11,337 nt of DNA from Scatomonas sp963661545 (GTDB lineage Bacteria > Bacillota > Clostridia > Lachnospirales > Lachnospiraceae): the NCBI GenBank assembly GCA_963661545.1, contig CAVLCU010000083.1:1-11337 (forward strand), written 5' to 3'. Positions 1 to 6,080 of this stretch are shown here, in pieces. The number at the start of each line of letters is the position of its first letter. Position 1 is the stretch's first letter. A program made the position numbers and the translations under genes. The notes below the pieces were generated by a model, which saw nothing but the letters and a program-made list of their open reading frames with translations, searched no databases and was not told the DNA's origin.

Positions 1-9
1 GAGTAATCA

Positions 10-20
10 GGGGCTTTTTC
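10..20 (+). terminator. Possible right arm and T-tract of an upstream terminator
   Basis: The first bases contain GGGGC followed by five Ts and then CTTG. This closely resembles the right arm and tail of the complete terminator after the solute-binding protein gene (GGGGCTTTTGCTTG at 1316-1329). The left arm would lie outside the window, so pairing cannot be checked. If correct, the gene upstream ends here and the lipoprotein gene starts its own transcript. Confidence 0.3.
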
Positions 21-76
21 TTGTGAATTTGCCCAAATAATAGCAAGAACAAACAGTTTTTGAGCAATTATGACTG

Positions 77-105
77 TTTACATAAGCGGGGAAGTTGGGT
101 ATGAT
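77..105 (+). promoter_or_regulatory. Sigma-A-type promoter of the sugar-binding lipoprotein gene
   Basis: TTTACA at 77-82 and TATGAT at 100-105 are separated by exactly 17 bases, and each box matches the housekeeping consensus at five of six positions. Transcription would start near 112 and give a leader of about 44 bases that carries the ribosome binding site AAGGAGG at 142-148. A degenerate copy of the repeated putative operator lies just upstream at 33-54. Confidence 0.65.
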
Positions 106-155
106 ACAGGTAGAAACCGGGAAACAAAAGAAGTTAGTTGTAAGGAGGATAAGGA

Positions 156-1223
156 ATGAAAAGAAAAGCAATTTCTCTCTTGGTAGCAACAAGTATGATA
201 GGCACTTTGGCCTTGGCGGGCTGCGGCGGCAGCGACACGTCCGGTTCCGCCTCATCCGGCAGCAGTCAGGCGAGTTCTCAGAGCTCCTCTGCTGCTGCCA
301 CCACATCCGGAGATGGATTTGACCTGCCGGGTGAGCTGGTCTATCGGGTAGGCTTTGTAAATATAGATAATGCGGATCCCAACTGTTATCCCGCTGCGGT
401 CAATTTCCAGAATTATGTACAGAGTGCGGAATTTGCAGAAGCCATAGGGGCGGATGCGGTAGAGGTTATGATTGCAGACTCGGCTCTGGATATTGAAAAG
501 CAGGCCACCAACGTGGAGACCCTGCTTACCAAAGGGGTAGATATGATGTTTATCATCGGTGTAGATACCGAGGGGAATACGACCTGTGTAGAGAACTGTA
601 ATGCAGAGGGGGTTCCGGTATTCATGGTAGGAACAGAGGCTACCGGCGGAAGCTGGAAGTTTATCGGATTCGACGAGGTAGATTACGGAGCCAAGCAGGG
701 AGAATGGTGTGTGGAGAACCTGCCGGAGAATGCTAAGATCTGTCTGCTGGAGGGAACCGCAGGCCGGGAGGCTTCCGTGAAGAGAAAACAAGGCTTTGAG
801 GAGGCCATCGCTGTCCGGGAGGATCTGGAGATCCTGTCCAGCCAGCCGGGAGATTTCGATTCTGCCACATCCATGCAGGTAACAGAGGACTGGATTACCG
901 CCTACGGAGATGAGATCGATTGTATCGTGGGACCGGACAACAAGTCTGCTGCCGGTGCGGTAGAGGCCTTGAACCAGAACAATATGCTGGATCAGGTGAA
1001 GGTGGTGGGCTGTGTAGGCTCCCTGGATGATACCACCTATATCAATGACGATTCCTGGGCAGCCGGCGTGCTGTGCTACTGGCCCTCTATCGGCAACCTC
1101 TGCGGAGAAGTATGCAAGGCCATGTATCTGGGAGAGACCGTGGAAGACCGTACCAATATCGAATTGTATGCGATTGACAAGACCAATGTGGAGGAACTTT
1201 CCAAGGAAGTATTAGGCGCATAA
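156..1223 (+). CDS. Sugar ABC transporter substrate-binding lipoprotein (CUT2/ribose-type)
   Basis: This 355-residue exported lipoprotein should bind a sugar or glycoside outside the cell and hand it to an ABC permease. Residues 1-22 form a signal peptide (MKRK, hydrophobic core) ending in the lipobox LAGC, so Cys23 would be lipidated. A Ser/Gly/Ala-rich linker (about 24-50) is typical of surface tethering. The remainder fits the two-lobed periplasmic-binding-protein fold of the ribose/galactose group (Peripla_BP_4-like), for example the segments YRVGFVNIDNAD, GVDMMFIIGVDTEGN and DEIDCIVGPDNKSAAGAVEAL. The start follows AAGGAGG by seven bases. No permease or active ATPase gene lies in the window, so its transporter is either left of position 1 or elsewhere. 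It is convergent with the AraC/pseudo-ATPase/kinase operon, whose ATPase-like protein derives from the same transporter class. The family is confident; the ligand is unknown. Confidence 0.88.
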   Translation: MKRKAISLLVATSMIGTLALAGCGGSDTSGSASSGSSQASSQSSSAAATTSGDGFDLPGELVYRVGFVNIDNADPNCYPAAVNFQNYVQSAEFAEAIGADAVEVMIADSALDIEKQATNVETLLTKGVDMMFIIGVDTEGNTTCVENCNAEGVPVFMVGTEATGGSWKFIGFDEVDYGAKQGEWCVENLPENAKICLLEGTAGREASVKRKQGFEEAIAVREDLEILSSQPGDFDSATSMQVTEDWITAYGDEIDCIVGPDNKSAAGAVEALNQNNMLDQVKVVGCVGSLDDTTYINDDSWAAGVLCYWPSIGNLCGEVCKAMYLGETVEDRTNIELYAIDKTNVEELSKEVLGA

Positions 1224-1245
1224 AAGCATTCCGGATCGAACAAAG

Positions 1246-1277
1246 CTCTCTGGCTGCCCCTATAGGCGGTCAGGGAG
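1246..1277 (+). other. Hairpin in the 3' untranslated region of the lipoprotein gene
   Basis: Bases 1246-1258 pair with 1265-1277 in a stem of about 13 bp that includes three G-T wobbles, closed by a six-base loop. No T-tract follows, so it is not a classical terminator; the true terminator lies about 20 bases further on. It could protect the mRNA 3' end or be a decayed terminator. Confidence 0.4.
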
Positions 1278-1297
1278 GAAGGGTTCGCTGCTTGATG

Positions 1298-1324
1298 AAA
1301 GCCCCGGAATCATCCGGGGCTTTT
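1298..1324 (+). terminator. Intrinsic terminator shared by convergent genes
   Basis: AAAGCCCCGGA pairs with TCCGGGGCTTT around the loop ATCA's central bases, giving an 8 bp GC-rich stem extended by A-T pairs, with a TTTT tail at 1321-1324. It ends the lipoprotein transcript. The A-run on the left side makes it usable, more weakly, for the minus-strand operon whose last gene stops at 1338. Confidence 0.85.
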
Positions 1325-1337
1325 GCTTGTTAGAAGT

Positions 1338-2213
1338 TCAAAAAAGAGAGTTTCGAAAGTCCTTGGGGGAACTGCCCACCCGGCGCTGGAAGGCAGAGGT
1401 GAAGCTGGTAGGATACTCGTAGCCCACCCTGGCAGCGATCTCCGCTATGGAGAGGTTGGTTCCCTGGAGCAATTCCTTGGACCGCTGGATGCGGAAGAGG
1501 GTGAGATATTCATGGGGGGGACAGCCCACCTCCTGCTTAAAGAGGCGGGTGAAGTGAAACTGACTGATGTTCAGCAAATCGGCAATCCCCCGGACATCGA
1601 TTGCCTCTGCATAGTGGGTCCGGATGTAGGAAACGGCCTGGGTGACCAGGGAATTGCCGGAGGAATTGGGAAAATCCCCGCTCTCCTTATTGGCAAACAA
1701 CAAGCCGCATAGGATGTCATGGATGAAGCAGGCAAACTGGTTTTCTGCCAGGAGCCCCCCGCCGGTGGCCTCAATGTGCCGGAGCAGTTCCAGAAGCTGA
1801 CCGATCTTGCCGGGGATCTGACTGTCCGGATGCAGAGAAAAGACTGCCTGATGACGAGCCAGAATCTGCTCATAAAATTGATCACTGTTGCTGCCGTCAA
1901 AATGCAAAAAGGAAAAAACGGTAGCCTGGTCCAGAGCGGAATAGGCATGGGGAAAATGGCAGTTGATCAGGGCAATGTCTCCCTGGCGGGCTGTATAGGT
2001 CTTTCCCACGTTTTCTATCTCCATGCGGCCTTTTTCTACATAAATAATCAGGTAGTTGTTATAGTTCTTACGCTGAACCCGGTAGTCTCTGTTACAGATA
2101 AAATGGCCGCAGCGATAGGGATAGAAAAGAAGGGATTTGGCCAGCTTGGAGGGAGTAGCCTGGAACATTTCAGAGCCTTGATCGACCCCACGTTCCTTAT
2201 GTTCGTACAGCAT
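1338..2213 (-). CDS. AraC-family transcriptional regulator, last gene of the kinase/pseudo-ATPase operon
   Basis: This 291-residue DNA-binding regulator has the classic AraC layout. The N-terminal half (about 20-130) looks like the cupin-type effector/dimerisation domain (NYLIIYVEKGRMEIENVGKTY, QGDIALINCHFPHAY). The C-terminal 100 residues (from about 188) carry the paired helix-turn-helix: IDVRGIADLLNISQFHFTRLFKQ, then the second helix pair ending in the hallmark VGYEYPTSFTSAFQRRVGSSPKDFR. It has no receiver domain, so it is not an obvious phosphorylation target of the kinase encoded two genes upstream. The ATG at 2213 is preceded by GAGGAGGT, 33 bases after the stop of the pseudo-ATPase gene, which implies co-transcription. 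A sugar-responsive activator of the nearby catabolic or transport genes is the likely role. Its direct targets are unknown. Confidence 0.9.
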   Translation of the reverse strand: MLYEHKERGVDQGSEMFQATPSKLAKSLLFYPYRCGHFICNRDYRVQRKNYNNYLIIYVEKGRMEIENVGKTYTARQGDIALINCHFPHAYSALDQATVFSFLHFDGSNSDQFYEQILARHQAVFSLHPDSQIPGKIGQLLELLRHIEATGGGLLAENQFACFIHDILCGLLFANKESGDFPNSSGNSLVTQAVSYIRTHYAEAIDVRGIADLLNISQFHFTRLFKQEVGCPPHEYLTLFRIQRSKELLQGTNLSIAEIAARVGYEYPTSFTSAFQRRVGSSPKDFRNSLF

Positions 2214-2246
2214 AGGTTTTACCTCCTCATAAAAGGCTAGAAAGGA

Positions 2247-3713
2247 TCACTCACAGTGGGTTCCCGTCTGTTGATTCTGGGGTTCATCGGGGTCGTGCAG
2301 GGCCTGCATTCTTCTGCATTGAGGGGGCAGGAGGGAGGGATTGGCGGTCATCAGGATCAGGGCAAAGCCCAGCTGATGCAGGCGATCCGTCAGAGCGTTG
2401 GTTTCCTCCTGGGACAGGACGGGCACCCGGTGCTCCGGCAGATAGAGCACAAGAAACTGGGGCTTGAGAACCAGCCGGGAGGCCAGGCGGATATAGAATC
2501 TCTCCGTCGCAGGCAGAGTGGCTTGCAGACAGCTTCGGCTATGGTACTTCTGCCAGAGGTCAGCCTTGCCCAGATTACGCAGAATATTTTCACTCAAATG
2601 CCGTTGAATGCGGCCATTGGGAAAGCCAAGACGGTTGTACAAGGGTTCCTTCAGCATCAGGGTAATATTGTCACAGAGACTGAGATTCTCATAGATTTCC
2701 TGTTCCTCAGCCCCCATTCGGAGGAAGGCCAGAGCCTGGCCGGGGGAGGAATAAGCCTTCCAGGGTTTTCCCTTTATGAAGATGTGCTGACCCGATCCCT
2801 GGGGGGAGGCAAAGTAAGCCGCCAGCTGTTCCAACAGAAGATGCTGGTCCAGAATGCCCAGAATCTCCTGGGGACGGAGCTGGAGATTCAGGAAATAGTG
2901 GCGGCCCAGGAGGGTCAGGGGAAGATCCCTGCATTCCAGTACCATCTCTGAGGGATGGATCGGCTGGGAGGTCTGCCGATCTGCTGCAAAGGAGAAGGTG
3001 GGGTTCTGGTCGGGCAGGCGGTTGAGAGAGGCGATTTTGGTAATCACCCCCCGCTCCAGGAGGGCATATCGGTCGAAGCCCTGGTAGATCATATGCCAGT
3101 GGGGAGAGATACAGACGATGCTGATCTGGTTTTTCTGCAGAATATGGAAGAAGTTTTGCATATGTCGGATCTCGGCGGGAGAATGGGCCTTGAAGAAGGG
3201 GGCATTCATGATAATTACCCTGGCGCCGTCCACCACACAGCGCAGGCAGCAGACAAAGAGCCGCTGATGAAAGGACAGAGAGTGGAGAGGCATGGTGGGC
3301 TTCAGATCCGACAGGCCATATTCCTCCAGAAGGAGGGCTGTCTGGGCATAGAGCTTCTGGAAGGCAATGTCACCGGAAAAGCGGTTTTGGGGCATGTGGT
3401 GGAAGAAGATATTATCAGCCAGATTTAATGTCTCGAAGAGCAGAAGATCAGCGCTCTTGATGACGTAGATCCCCTTTTCCTGGAGAATATGCAGAGAGGG
3501 GGAGGCAATATTGCGGTTACAGACGTAGAGGTGTCCCCGGAAGGAGGGACGGGCTCCCCCCAGCAGATCCAGAAGGAACATAGAGGCAGTCATATCCTGG
3601 GACAGGATGCATAATTTCTCACTCTGGTAGATGGAAAAGGACAGACAGAGGGGAGCTTGATCCAAAGACTTAGCTCCCAGGGAATCCAGCCGCATATATT
3701 CGTAGTTCATCAT
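2247..3713 (-). CDS. Degenerate tandem ABC-ATPase-like protein (RbsA/MglA pseudo-ATPase)
   Basis: This 488-residue protein has the length and two-halved plan of RbsA/MglA sugar-transporter ATPases but lacks the catalytic motifs. In half 1 the Walker A position (38-46) reads SQDMTASMF, with Ser44 where the lysine belongs. The signature is LSFHQ (146-150), Walker B is VIIMNAP (166-172) with Asn170-Ala171 replacing Asp-Glu, and the H-loop reads SPHWH. In half 2 the P-loop region after EILGI (283-287) has no glycines, the signature is LPATE (400-404), and Walker B is LVLYLP with Tyr424-Leu425 for Asp-Glu. Spacing between motifs and the hydrophobic framework are kept, as are family-like stretches (ETLNLADNIFFHHMP, FDRYALLERG). 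The frame is intact and has a strong AAGGAGG site overlapping the kinase stop (13-base gap). I therefore infer a folded non-hydrolysing protein, perhaps a signalling partner of the kinase or transporter. The homology call is from motif alignment by eye. Confidence 0.75.
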   Translation of the reverse strand: MMNYEYMRLDSLGAKSLDQAPLCLSFSIYQSEKLCILSQDMTASMFLLDLLGGARPSFRGHLYVCNRNIASPSLHILQEKGIYVIKSADLLLFETLNLADNIFFHHMPQNRFSGDIAFQKLYAQTALLLEEYGLSDLKPTMPLHSLSFHQRLFVCCLRCVVDGARVIIMNAPFFKAHSPAEIRHMQNFFHILQKNQISIVCISPHWHMIYQGFDRYALLERGVITKIASLNRLPDQNPTFSFAADRQTSQPIHPSEMVLECRDLPLTLLGRHYFLNLQLRPQEILGILDQHLLLEQLAAYFASPQGSGQHIFIKGKPWKAYSSPGQALAFLRMGAEEQEIYENLSLCDNITLMLKEPLYNRLGFPNGRIQRHLSENILRNLGKADLWQKYHSRSCLQATLPATERFYIRLASRLVLKPQFLVLYLPEHRVPVLSQEETNALTDRLHQLGFALILMTANPSLLPPQCRRMQALHDPDEPQNQQTGTHCE

Positions 3714-3726
3714 TCTTCTTCCTCCT

Positions 3727-4803
3727 TCAGGAGTTTATGGAGGAGGCCGGAGGCAGCAGAAGCTGAAAATCGGATCCCTCTCCGTAGACGCTATATACCC
3801 GGAGACCGTATTTCTTGCCATAGATGATCTTAATGCGCTGGTTGATATTGGACAGGGCCACCCCGGTGCCGGTCTTCTTGCCGGGGGCGGCAGAGTGATC
3901 CTCTGTGTGGAGCTCCTCACTGGCCAATCTGGTATTCAGCTGGGCCAGTCTCTCCGGCAGCATGCCGCAGCCATTATCCCTGACACTTACAATCAGGTAA
4001 TAATTGGTAGGATAGACGCTGATGGTGATGGTGAAGTCATGGCTGATGCCCACGGTTCCATGCTTGATGGCATTCTCCACCAGAGGCTGGATTACCAGCT
4101 TGGGGATCTTGTAGTGGTCCAGATCCACCCTTTCTCCGTAATTCTGGATGACCGTAATGCGCTGGTTGATCCGGTATTCCTGGATCTTGATATAGTCATA
4201 GAGAAGGCTAATCTCCTCACTGAGGGATACCACGGTTTTCTTGCGGCTGACGGTATAACGGAAGAGGCGGGAAAGCACCTCGATCATGTCACCGGTTATG
4301 GGAGCTCCCTCCATCACGGCATAGCCCCGGATGGTATCCAGGGTATTGTAGAGAAAATGGGGGTTGATCTGACTTTTCATGGCATCCAGCTCCGCCTGTC
4401 TCTGGAGCAGCTTGCTGGAATACTCCCGTTCGATGGTCTGGTCGGCAATCTTGAGAATCTCCGCCAGGGCGTCCGCATATTCCTCCCGGTGTTCCGTGTC
4501 AATCAGGGTATATTTGGCCTCCAAAGCTTCAATGGCAGGTGCTGTCCGGATGACGGTGCGGTAGAAGGAAAACCAGTGGAGGAGGAGCCAGAGGAGGGTC
4601 AGAACCAGGCCGGATACAGCACAGGCTAGGGAACTGCCGGTATCCTTGTCAAGGCAGCAATAGAGAAGAAAGCACCCAAAAAAGAAGACAGGAAGCCAGC
4701 TGATGCAGAACTGCCTTCTGGACTTTGGGTAGAAACGGGTGGTACGAAAGTCCTGCAGCTCTTTTCTTACTTTTGATAGATCAAATCTTTTGATTGGTTT
4801 CAT
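3727..4803 (-). CDS. YesM/LytS-type sensor histidine kinase with minimal sensor region
   Basis: This is a 358-residue membrane kinase. A basic N-terminus is followed by two membrane helices (about 32-51 and 59-81) joined by only seven or so residues, so there is almost no extracellular sensor. A helical linker (about 88-140) follows with no recognisable HAMP domain. The phosphoacceptor block QINPHFLYNTLD has His149 (His_kinase family, PF06580). The ATPase domain carries N-box LVENAIKHG (Asn244), G1 VRDNGCGM (Asp276) and G2 GTGVALSNINQR, all intact, so it should be active. I chose ATG 4803, preceded by AAAGGA, over the in-frame ATG at 4992: the 63 added residues are low-complexity, lack a good ribosome site and would cover the probable promoter. 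It is the first gene of a three-gene operon. No response regulator lies in the window. The signal may enter through the membrane helices or the pseudo-ATPase partner. Confidence 0.9.
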   Translation of the reverse strand: MKPIKRFDLSKVRKELQDFRTTRFYPKSRRQFCISWLPVFFFGCFLLYCCLDKDTGSSLACAVSGLVLTLLWLLLHWFSFYRTVIRTAPAIEALEAKYTLIDTEHREEYADALAEILKIADQTIEREYSSKLLQRQAELDAMKSQINPHFLYNTLDTIRGYAVMEGAPITGDMIEVLSRLFRYTVSRKKTVVSLSEEISLLYDYIKIQEYRINQRITVIQNYGERVDLDHYKIPKLVIQPLVENAIKHGTVGISHDFTITISVYPTNYYLIVSVRDNGCGMLPERLAQLNTRLASEELHTEDHSAAPGKKTGTGVALSNINQRIKIIYGKKYGLRVYSVYGEGSDFQLLLPPASSINS

Positions 4804-4873
4804 AGAGAATTCCTTTCCGGCTTGCCTGTCCCTGCCCGCCTGTGGGGGCATGGAAGACAGAGTCCGTCTCTTT

Positions 4874-4900
4874 CGGGGATTGCCTATCTGCGCATCCCCG
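4874..4900 (-). other. Hairpin at the 5' end of the kinase operon leader
   Basis: CGGGGAT (4874-4880) and ATCCCCG (4894-4900) form a perfect 7 bp inverted repeat with a 13-base loop, a few bases downstream of the predicted minus-strand transcription start. It could stabilise the mRNA 5' end or serve as a protein binding site. Nothing matching a known riboswitch is visible. Confidence 0.4.
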
Positions 4901-4912
4901 GCTCTGAACTCT

Positions 4913-4941
4913 AGTATAACATGTTTGGGAAAAAAGGGAAA
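4913..4941 (-). promoter_or_regulatory. Probable extended -10 promoter of the kinase operon
   Basis: On the minus strand TATACT (4918-4913) is preceded by TG plus one base, an extended -10 element. The -35 region 17 bases further upstream reads TTTCCC and is poor, which fits an extended -10 promoter. Transcription would start near 4906 and leave about 100 bases of leader before the kinase start at 4803. Confidence 0.5.
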
Positions 4942-5108
4942 TGCCTTGGGAAGGGTAAATATTTGGTGAAAAGGGGGACGATATGGATACATCGTAGAAA
5001 AAGCTTTTTTTCAGAATGCAATTATGATAAGCTGAGGTCAGTAGGTTAGATAAAAAACCTAGGAGAAGGAAGCAGTAATTGATCATTCAAACACGTGGAG
5101 GTAAGACT
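4942..5108. promoter_or_regulatory. Divergent control region between the kinase operon and the TIM-barrel gene
   Basis: The gap between the two divergent starts is about 305 bases. This half holds AGGGTAAATAT (4952-4962), similar to AGGGTCAAATAT at 6005-6016; an ACGAT/ATCGT inverted repeat (4978-4982 and 4991-4995); and the palindrome AAAAAGCTTTTT (4998-5009). For the plus-strand gene, candidate -10 boxes are TATGAT (5023-5028) and TTAGAT (5046-5051), neither with a good -35, so activation by an AraC protein is plausible. Which box is used cannot be settled from sequence. Confidence 0.35.
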
Positions 5109-5972
5109 ATGAGAATTGGATTTAACGAGGCAAATGACAGATTTTGTAAGGATCATTCCCTGATGGCAGATCTGGAGCTGTGTGAGAAGTATGGCTTTGA
5201 CTGCATTGACATTCAGTCCCTGTGCCTGAACCGGGAGCTGGAAGCCGGCAAGGTAACCCTGGAGGAACTGGGGGAGTGGTTCCGTACCCATCATCTGAAG
5301 ATGCTGTCCTACAATGCCCTGGAGCATTTCAACATGAAGCCTACGGCGGAGGAGAAGCAGGCAGTGATGGATCTCTTCAACGAGATCGTACGCCGCTGTG
5401 AGATTCTTGGCTGCGATACCATCGTGGTGGTTCCCTCCGAGAATATTGAAACCCCTGCTACCATCGGAGAGATCCGCGCAGAGGCCATTGAAGTGCTTCG
5501 AGAGATGCTGAAGATCGCAGAGCCCAAGAAGATTAAGCTTTCCCTGGAATTCTGCGGCGCTCCCGGTATGAGTATCAATCGCTTTGAGGATGCTTATGCC
5601 ATCGTGGAGGAGATCAATTCTCCCTATCTTGGCCTGACACTGGATGAGTATCATTTCCATGCAATGGCTTCTTCCTGGGAAGCTCTGGAGAAGGCAGACG
5701 GCAAGAAGATCTTCATCTGGCACCTGAATGGGATGGAGGATCTGCCCTGCGGAGCAGCCTACAACAATGACGAGAAGCGCCTGTGGCCGGATGATCCCAA
5801 GGATTGCCTGGATCAGAAGCGTTATGCCGAGACCCTCAAGAAGATTGGATTCGAGGGGGATTGCTGTACCATCGAGATTTTCCGTCCGGAATATTATGAA
5901 TTGACCCAAGAAGAAAATATCAAGAAATCCGCTGAAGTAACCAGGGCGAATGTAGAGAAATACTGGAAATAA
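5109..5972 (+). CDS. TIM-barrel sugar phosphate isomerase/epimerase-like enzyme
   Basis: This 287-residue cytoplasmic protein belongs to the AP endonuclease 2/xylose isomerase-like TIM-barrel superfamily (PF01261), which includes IolI, IolE and many sugar epimerases. The expected metal-binding set is present in order: Glu147 (SLEFCG), Asp179 (TLDEYHFH, with His182 near it), His205 (IWHLNGMED) and Glu256 (TIEIFRPEYY). The N-terminal strand MRIGFNEAN and the ELCEKYGFDCIDIQ segment are typical of the fold. I chose ATG 5109 with GTGGAGGT seven bases before it. An upstream in-frame TTG at 5079 also has a Shine-Dalgarno-like AGGAGAAGG, but would add ten residues not expected in the family. The uroporphyrinogen-decarboxylase-family gene follows after 108 bases with no terminator between, so partial co-transcription is likely. 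Substrate is unknown; a keto-sugar, inosose or sugar acid is possible. Confidence 0.88.
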   Translation: MRIGFNEANDRFCKDHSLMADLELCEKYGFDCIDIQSLCLNRELEAGKVTLEELGEWFRTHHLKMLSYNALEHFNMKPTAEEKQAVMDLFNEIVRRCEILGCDTIVVVPSENIETPATIGEIRAEAIEVLREMLKIAEPKKIKLSLEFCGAPGMSINRFEDAYAIVEEINSPYLGLTLDEYHFHAMASSWEALEKADGKKIFIWHLNGMEDLPCGAAYNNDEKRLWPDDPKDCLDQKRYAETLKKIGFEGDCCTIEIFRPEYYELTQEENIKKSAEVTRANVEKYWK

Positions 5973-5980
5973 AGCTGCGG

Positions 5981-6027
5981 ATTTATGCAAAATAATGAAG
6001 GCAGAGGGTCAAATATCCGGATATAAT
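5981..6027 (+). promoter_or_regulatory. Promoter with repeated putative operator upstream of the URO-D-family gene
   Basis: A perfect -10 box TATAAT sits at 6022-6027, but the -35 position (5999-6004, AGGCAG) does not match consensus, which suggests activator dependence. Overlapping and upstream of that position is CAAAATAAT (5988-5996) followed by GAAGGCAGAG and AGGGTCAAA (6005-6013). A near-identical block occurs at 8493-8518, also about 14-15 bases before a -10 box. The 12 bp palindrome ATATCCGGATAT (6013-6024) runs into the -10 box and could be a repressor site. Confidence 0.55.
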
Positions 6028-6080
6028 TACGAAAAACACAGATACATGGAGAAGATATTTGACACAGGAGGATTGTTAGA

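Noticed and set aside
2256..3428. Plus-strand open frames across the pseudo-ATPase gene (231 and 157 codons)
   Set aside because: Considered because the minus-strand protein is degenerate. The minus frame is longer, continuous, has a strong ribosome site and still aligns to RbsA/MglA, whereas the plus frames show no domain.
2247..3713. Reading the ABC-ATPase-like gene as a pseudogene
   Set aside because: There is no stop or frameshift across 488 codons, length matches the family, operon spacing is tight, and motif positions are substituted rather than deleted. A functional non-catalytic protein fits better.
4804..4992. Upstream ATG (4992) as the kinase start
   Set aside because: The added 63 residues are low-complexity with no domain, and the extended -10 promoter lies inside them. 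AAAGGA supports the ATG at 4803.
4998..5009. AAAAAGCTTTTT palindrome as a terminator
   Set aside because: The stem is only A-T pairs around GC with no loop, and it sits between divergent promoters with no gene end nearby.
5046..5990. 314-codon open frame on the minus strand across the first TIM-barrel gene
   Set aside because: It is a mirror frame of a gene with all four metal ligands, and it runs into the kinase control region.
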